DNA of 64,000 nucleotides from Chrysomallon squamiferum (taxonomy: Eukaryota > Mollusca > Gastropoda > Neomphalida > Peltospiridae). A model generated the notes under the pieces. It ran no database searches and was not told the origin of the DNA. It saw nothing but the letters and a program-made list of their open reading frames with translations. Shown here piece after piece: positions 39,614 through 53,554 of this stretch (position 1 is its first letter; every line of letters starts with the position of its first letter). The DNA lies in the NCBI GenBank assembly GCA_012295275.1, contig CM022672.1:7055593-7119592 (forward strand), given 5' to 3'. A program made the position numbers and the translations under genes.

Positions 39614-41482
39614 GTCTAGATCAGGGGCAGGCAAACATTTTAAAACAGAGGCAGGAACGATCTTATATGAAGAGCATGAGGGCTAGAATATGAAATGAAA
39701 ACAAAAAATATTTCAAAACGTGTATTTTATGTAAACATAAATTCACTTTTAATGAATGTTAGAAGAGTTAATGAGATGGGTGGTTTTGCATACCATGAAG
39801 CAGCGATTCAATGTCAGCGGAAAAGAAGTGCGGAACTTATTTAATTCATCATTGCATTGCGTATCTACCAACTCTATCTGCAAGGAAGCCGGGGAATCAG
39901 CCACTGGGATTTCAAAAGGGGTGCTAAACAATTTGAAATGTGCAGATAGTGGTCGGATACCTCCAAAACGAGAGATAAATTCTTTCCGGATTGACATCAT
40001 GACTGCAGCACCAGTCTTCAAGTCGATATCAGGAAATGATTAAGCAGCAAGACGAGGATAAATGCTGAAATTGACCATTAGACAACTGGGATTCCCACAA
40101 GCGTAGTTTTGACTTCAAATGCTGTGACATCTCTGGAACAAGAATGTCCTTACCTTGCAAACTGACATTGACAATTTTGAGGTGTGTGGTGATATGCGTG
40201 AGAAAAGCCAAGCGGGCAACCCATTTTTGGTCTGTAAAATTATCAGCATAAGGGAGGTTCTTCTCATGATGAAAGGTGAAAATTACTTGTTGCAAGTCCC
40301 CTACACGAGACAGCGTGGCTCCACGAATCAGCTAGCGCACTTCAGAAAACTAGATCAGGTCACCGCGCATTGACTTCGTCCATCAAAATGTACCAGGAAC
40401 TGGCGATATTTCAGACTGTGACTGATATTTCTGATTGTGTCCCAGAGCCTCACGAGCAAAGACGTCGCACCTTTATTCTCTCCAATCATTGTCGGTGTCC
40501 CATCAGTTTTTACACTTAGAAGACGTGAGAAATCAAGAGAGTAATGCTCCACAGACTGAAGTAAGGCACTAAACATGTCTTTTCCACTGGTGGTGTCATG
40601 TAATGGATCAATCTCCAAAAACTTTTCATGCACCTCGAGGGCAGAAGTCACACCACGTATGAAAATAGCCAGTTTGGGTGTGTCTTTCATATCAGTGCTC
40701 TCGTCAAGATCAAGAGAGAAGGCGACAAAGGTCGAGTACTTACTCTTTAATGAGTCTTGCACTGTCTGACTATCTTCTCAACTCAGCGACCAACAGTACG
40801 AGACGACAGACTCATATTTTCCATGACTGAACGTTGTTCTGGGCAGACAGAATTCACCACAGAAATGAGACATTCCTTGACAGAGTCTTCATCAGAAAAT
40901 GGCTTTATCCTTTGAGCAAGGAGTAGTGAAACTTCGTAACTGCCCCGTGCCACTTTTTCATGCTGAGATATCTGTTTACGAAACATCAAAGTGCCCTTTT
41001 CGAAATTGTCTGACAGTTTTGCGATGGTATCCTTTTTCTCCGTCCACTTAGAGTTGAATATCCACTTTTCTCCGTTTTAAATGCGAGGTTGCGGACATGA
41101 TTGACTGGGGGAAAATGATAGATAGTAAAAAGCAAAAATGCAAAAACCAGTTCTGTTCGTGACAGCAAGAAGTTAGCGTTGTTCAATTCGGCCGCGTGTG
41201 TAAATGAGACATCGTTATAGTTTGCTAATTTTCAATTGAGTGAAGCAGGCAGCCATTAAAAATTCGGATGCAGGCACTACTGATTCGACGAGCACCTTCG
41301 AGACGCCTTATATTTTAAACCTGAGAGTGACTTGAATTCAAAAATAGCTGTGTCAACTGATTTATTTCATTTACTTTTATTTTGCTGTCTCGCGGGCCGG
41401 ATGACAATGTTAATTGTGAACATTCTGGCGGGCAAGCAATAAAACCTTCGCGGGACGAAGTTTGCCCGCCACTGGTCTAGAT
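39614..41482 (-). mobile_element. Complete but inactive hAT transposon with 8-bp target-site duplication
   Basis: Element 39622-41474 (1,853 bp) is bounded by terminal inverted repeats, CAGGGGCAGGCAAACATTTT on the left and AGTTTGCCCGCCACTG on the right, and flanked by identical 8-bp direct repeats GTCTAGAT (39614-39621, 41475-41482), the hallmark of hAT insertion. Transposase pieces run on the minus strand from about 41186 to 39749: MENMSLSSRTVGR, SLDLDESTDMKDTPKLAIFI, IDPLHDTTSGKDMF, SVKTDGTPTMIGENKG. This is the GTF2IRD2-like hAT type. Several frameshifts break it. The remnant at 13694-15526 is the same insertion, copied by segmental duplication. Confidence 0.92.
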
Positions 41483-41599
41483 AAATAAATAAATGAAGGG
41501 AAATAACTGGCCTTTAAAATATTTATTTCTGTTAAAAGTAAATAAAATTTAATTTACTTCTTGCTTTCGTAAATTGCCCCACTTTCCATATTTCACTCA

Positions 41600-41637
<38 letters not shown>

Positions 41638-42277
41638 TGCGTGCGTGTGTATGTTCGTATAAGAGCGCTTCTGAAATTTGAATTTACCGCCGCCAAATTC
41701 GATAATTATGTTGATTTCCGGAATTGAGAGTTATCGATCTTTAGTCGATCAAAGTCCGATAGCAAGCTTTTCCTTGTTTCACTTTCGTTTTACTCGATTT
41801 GTTCATTTTGCTGGAAGAAATCGGTTTTAATCCAGATCTTTCAAAGAACAGAAACAGGTAACCAACTTCAATCCCGAACTGCAATGATTAAATGCAAACA
41901 AATGTTCGAAATTTCTATGCTTCTCGTGAAAGTGCTTTGATCAGACCGAAGAAATCTGCTTGTGAAGACATTTTAGCAAAGCTAATCAAATTTTCATTTA
42001 AGCACCAATATTTAAGTTTTATAATTGTTATTTTCAATAACGTTTATCTTTAATTATTTTCTTCTTGTTATCATGTATTTATTTATTTAAATTTGCTATA
42101 GCAGCTGAAAATATCACTACAGGTTATAGCGAATTACGTTCACATTGTTATTAATGCATTGATGAGTATGAAGGCAAAATCTAAAAACATTTCAGAATAC
42201 TTAATGGTTATGTACACTAATCTTGACTAATGAATGAGTAGATTTTCCACCATAGCACTTTGTTTATGGAACAATAA

Positions 42278-42344
<67 letters not shown>

Positions 42345-42771
42345 TTGTTTTTTTGCTTGTTACTTTTCTTGATTTGTATTTCTTTTGTAATAATGTAATA
42401 CTGCAATTATATAGAATCTTTTCATCACAAAGTCTCTTGATTGTGTGTGTCTGAAGGCCATATTAATCCTGCTTCTAGAAAAATGTTATTTCTTTTAATA
42501 TTATACAAAATGCAGTATATGTTGAAAAATGACAATAATGAAAATGAACATGAAACTCAGCAGCTAGTCTTCTTAGCACAACAGATTAACAATTAAAATG
42601 TTTATTTTATATGTTTATATTTGTAGACTGTCATGATGAGCAGGTAGGATGTAATCTTCTTTTCAGTGTATATTATTTATTGTTTATACTTATTCCAACA
42701 TAATGTTAAAACACATTATCTACACAGTTATGTTTGGTTTCAGTATGTGACTGAATGTTTAATGGACTGAG
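41483..42771 (+). promoter_or_regulatory. 5' flank and probable 5'UTR region of copy C
   Basis: Near-duplicate of the copy B 5' flank, with shorter (TG)n (41603-41636) and (CT)n (42281-42340) tracts. Contains an ISRE-like TTTCACTTTC at 41777-41786 and a donor-like CAG|GTAACC at 41858. The acceptor TTTCAG before the start-codon exon is at about 42738-42743. Confidence 0.5.
41777..41786 (-). promoter_or_regulatory. ISRE-like site upstream of copy C
   Basis: TTTCACTTTC followed by GTTTT, minus-strand GAAAGTGAAA core, conserved with 15854-15863 while nearby positions differ. About 1 kb before the start codon. Confidence 0.4.
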
Positions 42772-44719
42772 ATGTCTGCAAAGCACAGAAATACAGATTT
42801 ATTTTACAAAGACAATGAACACAAGACCATCGAGGTCCGAGGTTTCCTAGCAGAAACAAGTGATGACACACTTAAATGTTATTTTGAAAATCCTAGGAAA
42901 GGTGGAGGAGAAATTACAGACTTCCTCAGGTTTGATGACAATAAAGTTGCATACATCACCTTTGCCGATGCTCAGGGTAAATAAGTATTATTGTCTTTTA
43001 CAATATGTACTTGTATACATATATATTAACATATTGGTTGTTTTTGTCTGTGTACTGGTAAAGTCTAAGAGCTAAAACAAATAACCAGCAGGACTTTTTT
43101 CTCCCAAACTGTATATGATAATAAATGTCCACTGATTATAAAGAAATAGATTATAAACTCTCTATTTTTTCTCCACTATTTTATCGTTATTGAAGATAAC
43201 ATTATTATTTCATTTCATTATTCTTCAGTTGCCCAAAACATTGTTGGACAACCTCACAAGATTGACAATGTTGGACTTCGAGTACAGCTCATCAATCAAC
43301 CTGCTGAACAAAAACCTCTTCTCCTGTACAGTGACAGGTTATTAATTAGTGGTATTAATGAATCTACTACAAAAGATTGTTTGATAAATTATCTGGAAAC
43401 CAGAAGTGACTGTGACATTGCTGATAACAACATTGTGTTTGGAGACAAGAAGGGACATGCAGTTGTCATTTTTGATCAAATTCCAGGTGAACTTTCTGTT
43501 GTTACATATTCAGTTTTTTCTTCATTAGTTTGTTGTGTTTTATTCCTTTGTCTTTTCCTGTCTATTATCCTTACCAAAATGTATTTTTCTCAGAGTAGCT
43601 AAATGAAAATACTAGAAATCTATCAACAGAGATAGGATTGTATTGTCCACTGAAATGTTTAAAATATTTGACAGCTTTGTGAAAAATGAAAACTTACTAA
43701 AAATATATTTGCTTTATAAAACAAGAATTTCTGCTGATTAAATGATTTATAGCATTCCTATTTTGTGAGTTAAAAAAAAGAAAACATTTTAATTTTTATT
43801 TCTTTATGATTAAATACAGCTTTAATGTTTATCACTTGTTGTTGTTCAGCATTCAAATCAAATATAAATGTTGATATAATTTTGAAGAAGTCATACAGCT
43901 GGATTATAAATGTTATCTCAGTAACTTTGTGACTGTCAGAAATTCTCATATTTCAGTGAAATTCTTTCCATGATATAGGTCATCATAGGTAGATAAAATG
44001 TGTCAAAAGCTGCATGATTCATGTTTGTAATAACGTAGTAACTTGGCTCAACATTGAGCTGGTTAGATAATTATTGACTCTGATGAAAAAAACTATTATT
44101 AATTAAAAGAGAAAAATCAAAAAAAGTGGATTGGCTAAATAGGTAATGTCACAGAAAAAGAATAATGATAACAGATACACACAAGGTATACATGCCTATA
44201 TCTAAGTTTAACATTTCAAAAATTTGGTTAAATTGATAGTTATGATACATGAGCTGGAAGATTCCCTTATAAAAAAGACCTGGAAGATATAATTTAATGA
44301 AGATCTGATTGACCAGTGCTGTAGAAATGAAAGTTTACAATGAATGACCCATTTTACCTATGGGTTTTGATAACTTTTTTCTTCTGTTACTATTAATTAT
44401 TTTCATAATTCTTTTTTCTTATCTCTTTATTTTATAAATCAAAGTGGTACACTACATTGCTTTTTGCCTTCTTCAGACGTGGAGAAACTACAAGAAAAAT
44501 GTGCTAAAAAATCACTAGAAGGATCACAACTGACAGTCAGCCAGATTCCAGTTAATCCTGTGATCATTGTGCGAGGTCTAAGTGAGAACACTGATGAAGA
44601 GACGCTGTGTAACTATTTTGAAGGGAAAGGTTCGGGGAATGTGGCAGGTGTTGAGGTTGACAAAGTGAAGATGATGTTTGATGAAGGTTACTGCCTTGTG
44701 TATTTCAAAAACTATTCAG
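42772..44719 (+). CDS. Copy C exons 1-3: three RRMs
   Basis: Exons 42772-42976, 43229-43486 and 44477-44719 have the same lengths (205, 258, 243 nt) and phases as in copy B and are almost identical in protein (MSAKHRNTDLFYKDNEHK; LLISGINESTTKD; IIVRGLSENTDEETLCNYFE). Introns are also nearly identical, showing a recent duplication. Confidence 0.85.
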
Positions 44720-46721
44720 GTAAAATAATTCAATTCACTGAAAGACCATAGTTTCCATTGCATATCTTAAATTATGATAAGCATTTTCTATTTGTTGTTA
44801 TATGCAAAATGTATCTGAAATATTTTAATTGATATCTGAAATGACACGTATTGTCTTTCCAGTAATTGAACAGATCCTGACTGTAGATAAAGATAAAGGT
44901 CACAGGCTTAATGATGCTCATCTCGATGTTTCTGTTTTCTACGAATGTCTGTTTGTTGAGCGAGAAGATGACAAGTTGTTTAACAGACCAGCTCCTCTGG
45001 TGATTAAGAATCTTGATAAATCTAAAGTAAATTTTATCAAAGAATCAAAATTATCAAAACAACTACTTGAGAAAGGCTTTGATACCATAACTCTCAACTT
45101 TGACTTGGGAATTCAGCACTTTATGCAGCAGTTTTGCCAGACTGAAATAATTCAGATAATGTCAGACTTGAAAGATCTGCTGGTACAAATAGAGTATACA
45201 TCTGATGGTAATGAATTTATAATAACAGCTACAAAGAAGGGAATAAGTTCAGCAGTGAAAAGACTGGGTGATTTGGCCAGTACAGTCAAACAGAAAAATC
45301 ATACACACAAAAGGCCAGGAGTAACAAAAGTTCTCCAGTCACAGAGAGGAATTCAGTTTATTGCTGGTCTTGAACAAAGAGAAAGGTGCATTATTCAAGT
45401 AAAATGCAACAGCAGTACAAAAATATCTGAAGAAAAACCTCAAATGTTCCACGGTAATGTTCTTTTGTCATGTATTCAAAAGACTTTTTTTTAAAATTAT
45501 TAATTAATTAATTAATTAATTTATTTATTTATTTATTTAATTTATTTATTTATTTATTTATTTTTAAAGAAAAACAAATTAGCTGAATTTTTCTTCTTTG
45601 AAACTGTAATTGTTTCCTTCTGATTTACTGTTGAATATAATTTCACATTTTGCTTTACAAATTTCAAGGTAAAAAGGTAATAGAAGGATATTCATTTAAG
45701 AAATCTTTTAATATCATCTTTATTTTTTCTGTAGTTGTCTTTTTTGTAATTGTTGTTGTTCTTGTTCTTTAATATAATTTATATATGGCTAATTTCAGTA
45801 TGTCAGAAAATATTTTTTCTCACTAAATTTCTTTCATTGCAAATGGTGATAGATTTTTCTATAAATGTTTTTGATGTAGAAATGGTGGAGTCATCACATG
45901 TGACTGATACAAACCAACTTGAATTTGAAAATGAGAACTCAGTAGAGGTATGAATTCTCCTTATTTTTCAAATGTGTTTATGATTTAATGTATTAATCTT
46001 TTACATTTGTCTACTTTCAAAAAGTTATGTTTTTCTAAATTATTGATATTTATATTCATTTGTTTGAATAATTTTTAATTGTTCCCAAGCAGACAAAAAG
46101 CATGGTGTTTCTGGCTCACCCAGAACTGATAGACAAATCTTAAAAACAAAAGACTTGTCTATCTTAACTTTGGACGAAATTATTTAAAAAAAAAAAACTT
46201 CATGTAATTAATTACCTGAATGAAAATGCTGTGAAATAAAAAATAAAGGATCTGTATTTACACCTTTTTTAAATAATGTGTGTCTGTTTGTATGTGTATT
46301 TGCTTGTGTGTGTATGCAAATTAAATACATATATATATATATGTTTAACATTTTTTTTTTCTGCTCTGGAAGTTGTAATTAGGACATATTTTTTGAAACA
46401 TGGCCACACATTTAACATTTTTAAATTTTCAGTCCAAAGCAAATTTTACAGCAAGTTAAGCACTTTTAACTGTCCCTACATTTCTCAGTATGTATTAGTC
46501 AATTAGAATTTAATCTGTTTATTAAAAAGCAAATACAAATGCAGTTATTAATTGCTAGATAATTCTTTGAATTCAAATCATAGCTATGGTGTTGGTACAT
46601 ATTGAGAAATCTAATAAAGTCAAGTCAACAATGTCAAGTATTTCAAATAATTAGTTATATTATTTGCTTCAATAAATATGGTTATGAGATTAAACTTTGG
46701 TTTCTTTAAGTTTTAATTTTT

Positions 46722-46752
<31 letters not shown>

Positions 46753-49700
46753 GGAATTAAGCAAAAATTTAAGTTAAAAAAAAAATGTCTAGACCAGTGT
46801 TTCCAAACTGTCTTTGAGCCATGAATCACATTAACTCCTCAAAGATTTTTCTGTCCACTTTGTCATAAAATGCAGCCGACTTCTGAAGAAAAAGTATAAT
46901 ACAAAAGCCAACATAGAGCTAGTCATAAGAGATATTCTTTATATAGATTTCCATTATTTTTTTTTTTTTAAATTTAAATATAATATTTATTATAATATTT
47001 ACTCTGTGTTTCCAATTATTTTTTACTCAAAGGATCAAATAAAAATAGGATATTTTTTTCCTTATTATTGTTAGTGACACATTTCTCACCAACAAAATGA
47101 TTACTTCTTTGGTCAAAAATAGGTTAAGATGCACAATGCTGCAACATTATTCTTTTCATATGACATAATATGATGTCATCTAACCAAACACATTATGTTA
47201 TTTAAAAAAAAACATCCATCAGTCATGCAAATCTGTGTAAGCTGATTGTCGGCTGCAGTCAAAATGATGACACTGCCGACCTAGGGAACACCACTGACAT
47301 GGATGCCAAACTAGTGGTTATTGCTGACACCATAGCGTCAACCAATGTCATAATCACCACTGTTTAGTTTTGTTTTGTCAGCATTTTTGGGGAACATGTC
47401 CAATCACTTTCATGTGTGGAAAAATGTTTAAAAATTAGTCTTTTTTTTTGTAACTTTAACTGTCATATATTAATATTTTTTGTACAGTTTGATAATCAAC
47501 AGAATCATTCCTGTTGACACCACCATATAATACAACGTATTTCACAAGCATTAATTCATAATACGTTTATGGATGATAAAGGTGGTCAATATATAAAAGT
47601 AAACAATAATAGGTTACAGCTGAAAATGTGATGAGGGGGATAATTTCTGATAAAATTTGATGCAGAAAAAATAAGAAGTATTAATTAAATGGCAGTATCC
47701 AGTACAGCCATAACTAATTTGTCTTAAAACCTGTCAAAGTTTATGAGTGGCTTTTTCATTTCTTTCACATCTTCACAGCTGATTGATCTGACAGATAGTT
47801 TCTGTCATATTCTGGCTCAAACTGATAAGGAACTACTCCTTTTGTATTTTCTTCCTCTTCCTCATCAACTGAAATACCATTTGAATGCAGAAAACAGTCA
47901 TGAATAATATATTTACAGACAAAGGGGCAATTCTGAAAACTGTTTGTGATAATTGAACAGTGGATGTGTTTATAGTCAGTTCCCCATACAGAGTAGTCAA
48001 AACAAAAGTGTATATTTCATAAAATAACTGATGTCACCATCTAATTCTTCAGTAATCCAGCATGTGTATGATTCCATTTATATATTTGTATTTACATGAT
48101 ATAAATTTCTTTGTCAACTTTTAACAGAATAAAAGTAATATCTAATAAAACACAAATATTTGTGTTTCATCTTATTTGAATATTTATTTTGTTAAATGTT
48201 GATAAAGAAATTTGATCATTCATCTGTGTATATGTATATAAACCTCTCTTAATTTTTTATTTAATTATTTCATTGAATTTAAAATAAAAAATACTTGTAT
48301 AAAACTACTGATATAAGAATTTTAATTTCAGCATTCTGTACAAGGTGACAGTGGAGTACACACTGATGCAGGCTTGTCAGGTGATCAAAAACCAACCCGT
48401 AGAAACAGAATATTTAACCATCCATCCATGGCAACAGGTACATATTAATATAAATATTTGTAACAAATAAACATTATCAGTCATTTAAGAACAGCACAAT
48501 TTTACTAAATCCATTATGAATATGGCAGTAGGTGCTAAATTTTAAACAGAACAAAACAATCCAAACTGTATGTCTCTTGGTCAAAAGTTATAGCTATTTT
48601 ATTAGTATCTACTAAATGGGACAAAAATTAGAAAACCCTCTTTAAAGATGACCACCAAAATGCACATAGTTAACAGTCTGAAATGTCCTTCAACTGACTA
48701 TGTAAACTTCAGACATCTCATTTACTTTCTTTGTAATATCAATACTGTTCTAGTTGAATTTGTATTTGTATGTTTTTATTTTTAGCTCAGTTTGGTGAAT
48801 GTTGCCATGAAAGTAAAGATGTTTCTGAGGTAAACAGACAAATTGGTCGTTATGACGATATCTCAGCAATTTCTCTTTGCTACTTCTCTGATGAAATTCA
48901 TCATGCTGAACAATGCATTCAGTTCATAGAAAAATTTTGTGCAGAGGAAACGACAGAAAAAAAATTAGAAGATAAAACACTGAAAATACTGAATTCATCA
49001 CAGGTGCCATGTCTTAATATTTATTTTCAAATTGTCGATATGCAGTGAAAATCAGTTTCAATCAGCTGTAAACATCATGTGTTTTATATCCAAACAAGTA
49101 AAATACATAAATGAAAAATAAATTAAAGTCAATAAAAAGAAAAAAAAAAAATAATAATAATAATAATAATAATAGTAATAATAAAATATAAAATCAGAAA
49201 AGATTAGGCTTAACTTGAACAAATCAAAACTTACTCATTTCTCCTTCAGCATTTTATTAGGTTTCAAATATTTGTCTAAGAACATCATCACTTAATTACC
49301 TAACACTTGGAAACTATTGATTTCATGTATGTCACCGTAATAAAGACAAGTATCATTTTATGTTTTTTCTTAATCACTGAAGTGTCTTCTTATTTTCTAG
49401 AAGGAAGACTGTGATATCTGTGTAAAAATGATCATATTTTGTACCTTTTTTATTTAAGTGTAAAAGAATCCTGAGTCTTGAAAATACTTATCAAGTGAAG
49501 ATGATACTGCAACAGGAGATTGGACAAGTGTGCATTCAGGGATGTCACCAAGATGTTTCAGATGCATTTGATGTTGTAACCAGTATCCTGAGAGAAGCTG
49601 ATCATTTTAAGAGTGAATGTGAAAAAGCTGCGATACTTTCAAACCAGGCTCAGTGGTACTTCACTGATAAAGAACAAGAAACTCTTATAAAGTATGATAA

Positions 49701-52700
49701 AGATGTGAATGGCACTATAGAAAAAGCACATTATGATGGCTTTCCCACAGTCAGTTTGCAAGCTGGCAGGTTTAAGTACATCATAGACTTTCAGAGCATG
49801 GAGGAATACCTTGCTGATAGCAAATATGATTCTGTGAAAGTTGTTCGTGAAAGTCTTATCAAAGGTAAAAATAGTTTCAAGCATACATTTATTATCAAAC
49901 TTCAACAATATATACATGTATAAATTTATTATTTTTATGGTAGATATTTTATAATAATATTCACATTTTTGAAAGTGAATTGAATTTAAGAATTTGATGT
50001 ACTCTAGTTTTTTATGAACACATAATCATTGAAAGGTTAGCTGTTTATTAAATGTACAAAAAATTATTATGAAACATCATTAAGTTAAATATTTAAATTT
50101 TTATTTGACAGATTCAAAAATGAAAACAACTGAAGTTAAATCACTTCATTATGAAGCTATGAAAAGACTGCTTAAAGAAGATCTGTTTGTTGATATAAAA
50201 CTAGGACATGACAAAACTTCATCAACATTTGAAAAAGATGAAACTAGAGAGATCCAAAACAGAACTGAGGAACTGATGAGAGAAAACATCAACACAGAGA
50301 CTGTCTCATTGAAGCAAGAAGAGATCAAATCAGTTGTAAAGAGTTTACAAGATTCTACACAAGATGTTTACTGTGCTTATATTCCACAACAAAACATGGT
50401 CGCAGTTTTCAGTGAAGATAGAAACATACTGGAAGAAATGAAAAGGAAACTTCAGATAAAATTGGAACTAAAAAAACCAAGAGGTCAAGCTGGTCAAATA
50501 TTTACTTCTTCTAAAACTGTCAGCTCTGAACAGAAGAATCAAGCAACATCATCCATTCAGAATGTGTCAACATCCACTTCAACAACATTCAGTGTTGAGC
50601 CACTTTTCATAGGCAAACATCTTGACGTGATGGTGTACAAAGGTAATATCACTCAGCTGTCAGTTGAGGCTATTGTAAATGCTGCTAATGGTCATTTAGA
50701 TCATGGAGCTGGAGTAGCAAGAGCAATAGCTGATGCAGCAGGAGATGACTTGGTTAAAGAAGGAAACAAGTTTGTTAGAGAACAAGGACAAATTGCTGTG
50801 ACTGGTGTTGTTGTCACCACAGCTGGACGACTTCCCTATCACTGTGTACTTCATGCTGTAGGTCCTGCTTACTATGATTACAAGGACAAGTCAGAATGTT
50901 TGGAAGATCTCTGTAAAACAATACTGAGATGTCTGTGTGAGGCCCGCAAACAAAATGTGAAATCTGTAGCAATTCCATCCATCAGTTCAGGTATTTAATT
51001 ATCATAAATATTTTACTTTGTTAAATAAGATAATGTGAACAGATTTAATTTGAAATAAATTGTGTTTTTTATCTGATTTTCAGTTTAGCAACTTCAGAAA
51101 TATTTTTTTCTTCACTGTTTGTAAAATTCAACCAGATTAATTGAATCAAATATTTCTTGGATCAGTTGTCTACACATTTGCATATAGCTTGCCTAGCAAA
51201 TCTGCCTGAAAAGTACTTTTATTTTTATTTATTTTTTGAACTGTTTTTAATTTAGTATTTGCCAGACATAAAAATTTTAATAATCATTGTTATATCCAAA
51301 TACTTTTTGTATTGGTATTAATATAAATGTTTTGTTATGTGAATTTATTTTATTTCAGGAATCTTTAGTGTTCCAAAGGAATCTTGTGCTGAGATGTATG
51401 TGAGAGCTGTCATGTCGTTTAACTCAGTAGTTTCTGAAGGAAGTCTGAAAGAAGTTCACTTTGTTGACATTAATGACAACATGCTGCAGTTAATCAGCAA
51501 AGAGTTTATCACAAAATGGGATACAAAACTGGATGAAGAAGTTCTGGAAAGAGATAAAAGATTTATTGAAGAACATCTGCTTGCAAGTAAAGGCTGTCTC
51601 AGCCAAACATGTGAATGCTGCAGCAGAAGACAAAAATCACTCAACAACATCAACAGATAAGTGTGGCATTCAAGTTATTGTTTACCAAGAAGATATTTTT
51701 AATTTTGATTGTGATGCAATTGTCTGCTGGAAAAATCCCAGTTTTACACCTGTAGATTATGCAAATGGCAAGAGCAATATATCAACATGCTGATTATAAT
51801 TACAAACAGAGGTTAAATGAAATTTAAAACAAAGTACACTTTCCAGCAGCGTAATAAAAAAGTATTCACAGTTTTTGCAAAGAAAGGTGTTCTTGTCATC
51901 CATGGAATTATTGATCCCCTGTCCATCAGTAACTGATTTCCAGGATGTGTTGACAGAAATTATTGAAATATCAGATCAGGAGAAACTGCAATCTATCACT
52001 GTTCCAGTTTTTCATGCTTTCACATCAGGTATCTTAATATTTTGAAAGTTTGCTGAGACTGTGTTTGGATAAACAAAAAAACAAAAACTTTTATTTTTAT
52101 CTATTGAAATATACTTTTACTGATATCATAATTTTTCACACTATTTATATCTTTTGAATTATTTATTTTTTATTTTTGTTGTTGTTGTTGTTGAGAAAGA
52201 AAAAGATCTGGTAGTATTTTTTTCATTTAATCATTAAGTTTAAGATATCAATATGTTTTAATTTTCAATATTGCAATTTTTGTTGTAAATATTTTACTGG
52301 TCATCTGAAATTAGTGTGCTTTAGAATCAGAAAAATGCAGTGATATTTTCTTTGATGATAAATCATTTCCTTTTCCAGACAGTGTCAAGAAATTTACAGA
52401 GGTACTTTGCCAGACTGTGAAAGATTTTATAGCAAATAAAGAACACTTTGACTTGAATCAGATACACATTGTTGACACTGATCAGAAAGTTGTAAGTTCT
52501 GTCAACACACTTGTTGAAAACAGTGGAGTAAACAGCTGGACTTCAAACAATCAAACTGATGTCTACAAGAATGAAAGTTCTCCATCACAACATGCACCAT
52601 CCCAGCATTCAGATCATGTTAATGATGTCTGCGCAATTTGCAGGAATGAAATGTCAAATGCTCTGAAACTGAAAAAATGTGGCCATAGTTTTTGCAAAGA

Positions 52701-53085
52701 TTGTATTGATACACAAATGAAATACAAACCTGTTTGTCCAAGCTGTGGAATGTTGTATGGTGTTCTGACTGGTGATATGCCTACAGGAGGAACCATGTGT
52801 GTTGATTTTGATAAGTGGGGACTTCCTGGATATGAAAAATGTGGATCTTATTGTATCACTTACTCGTTTCGAGGTGGAAGGCAAACTGTAAGTACTGTAA
52901 AATGGTTCTACAGTAGTTCAATGAGATATTTTTCTAAATACAAACACATACACAGATATACATTTGTTTACCATTACTAGATGTGATCAGCAATTATGAT
53001 TTCTTCAAATCTAAAATAAACAATCAAAAGTAACCAGTGAAGCGAAATTTAACTGATACAAATTAATACATTTCTAAAGCCTTTT

Positions 53086-53118
<33 letters not shown>

Positions 53119-53518
53119 CATATAAATGCTGAATATTCTCAAGGAACACTTTGTCCATGGCTGTATTCATCAACTGGTTTAAAAAAAAAAAAAGTGTGAA
53201 TGTAGGCATGTTACAGACACTGTAAAATTTCAATTTAAATGTTCCATCTGGTTTTTGAATAATATAATACCAGACAGATTTAATAACATCAATCTTTTCA
53301 TAAACTAACCATCTTTACTGAAATTTATAAATAATCTAACTTTCTTAAATAATCAGAGTGAACATTTATTGTTTTTGCTATATGATAATATATTTATTGT
53401 TTTTGCCTTTTTTTCCTTTTTATCATTATCAAATTTTCATTCTGTTGGTCTTTTAGATGCAAAGATTACAGTACACTAGGGAAAATAATTATATAAATGC
53501 AGAGAGAGTCAAGAACAA

Positions 53519-53554
<36 letters not shown>

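Noticed and set aside
47225-47400. Less AT-rich patch in the copy C intron as a possible exon
   Set aside because: No open frame bounded by good splice sites and of the right phase, and no counterpart in copy B.
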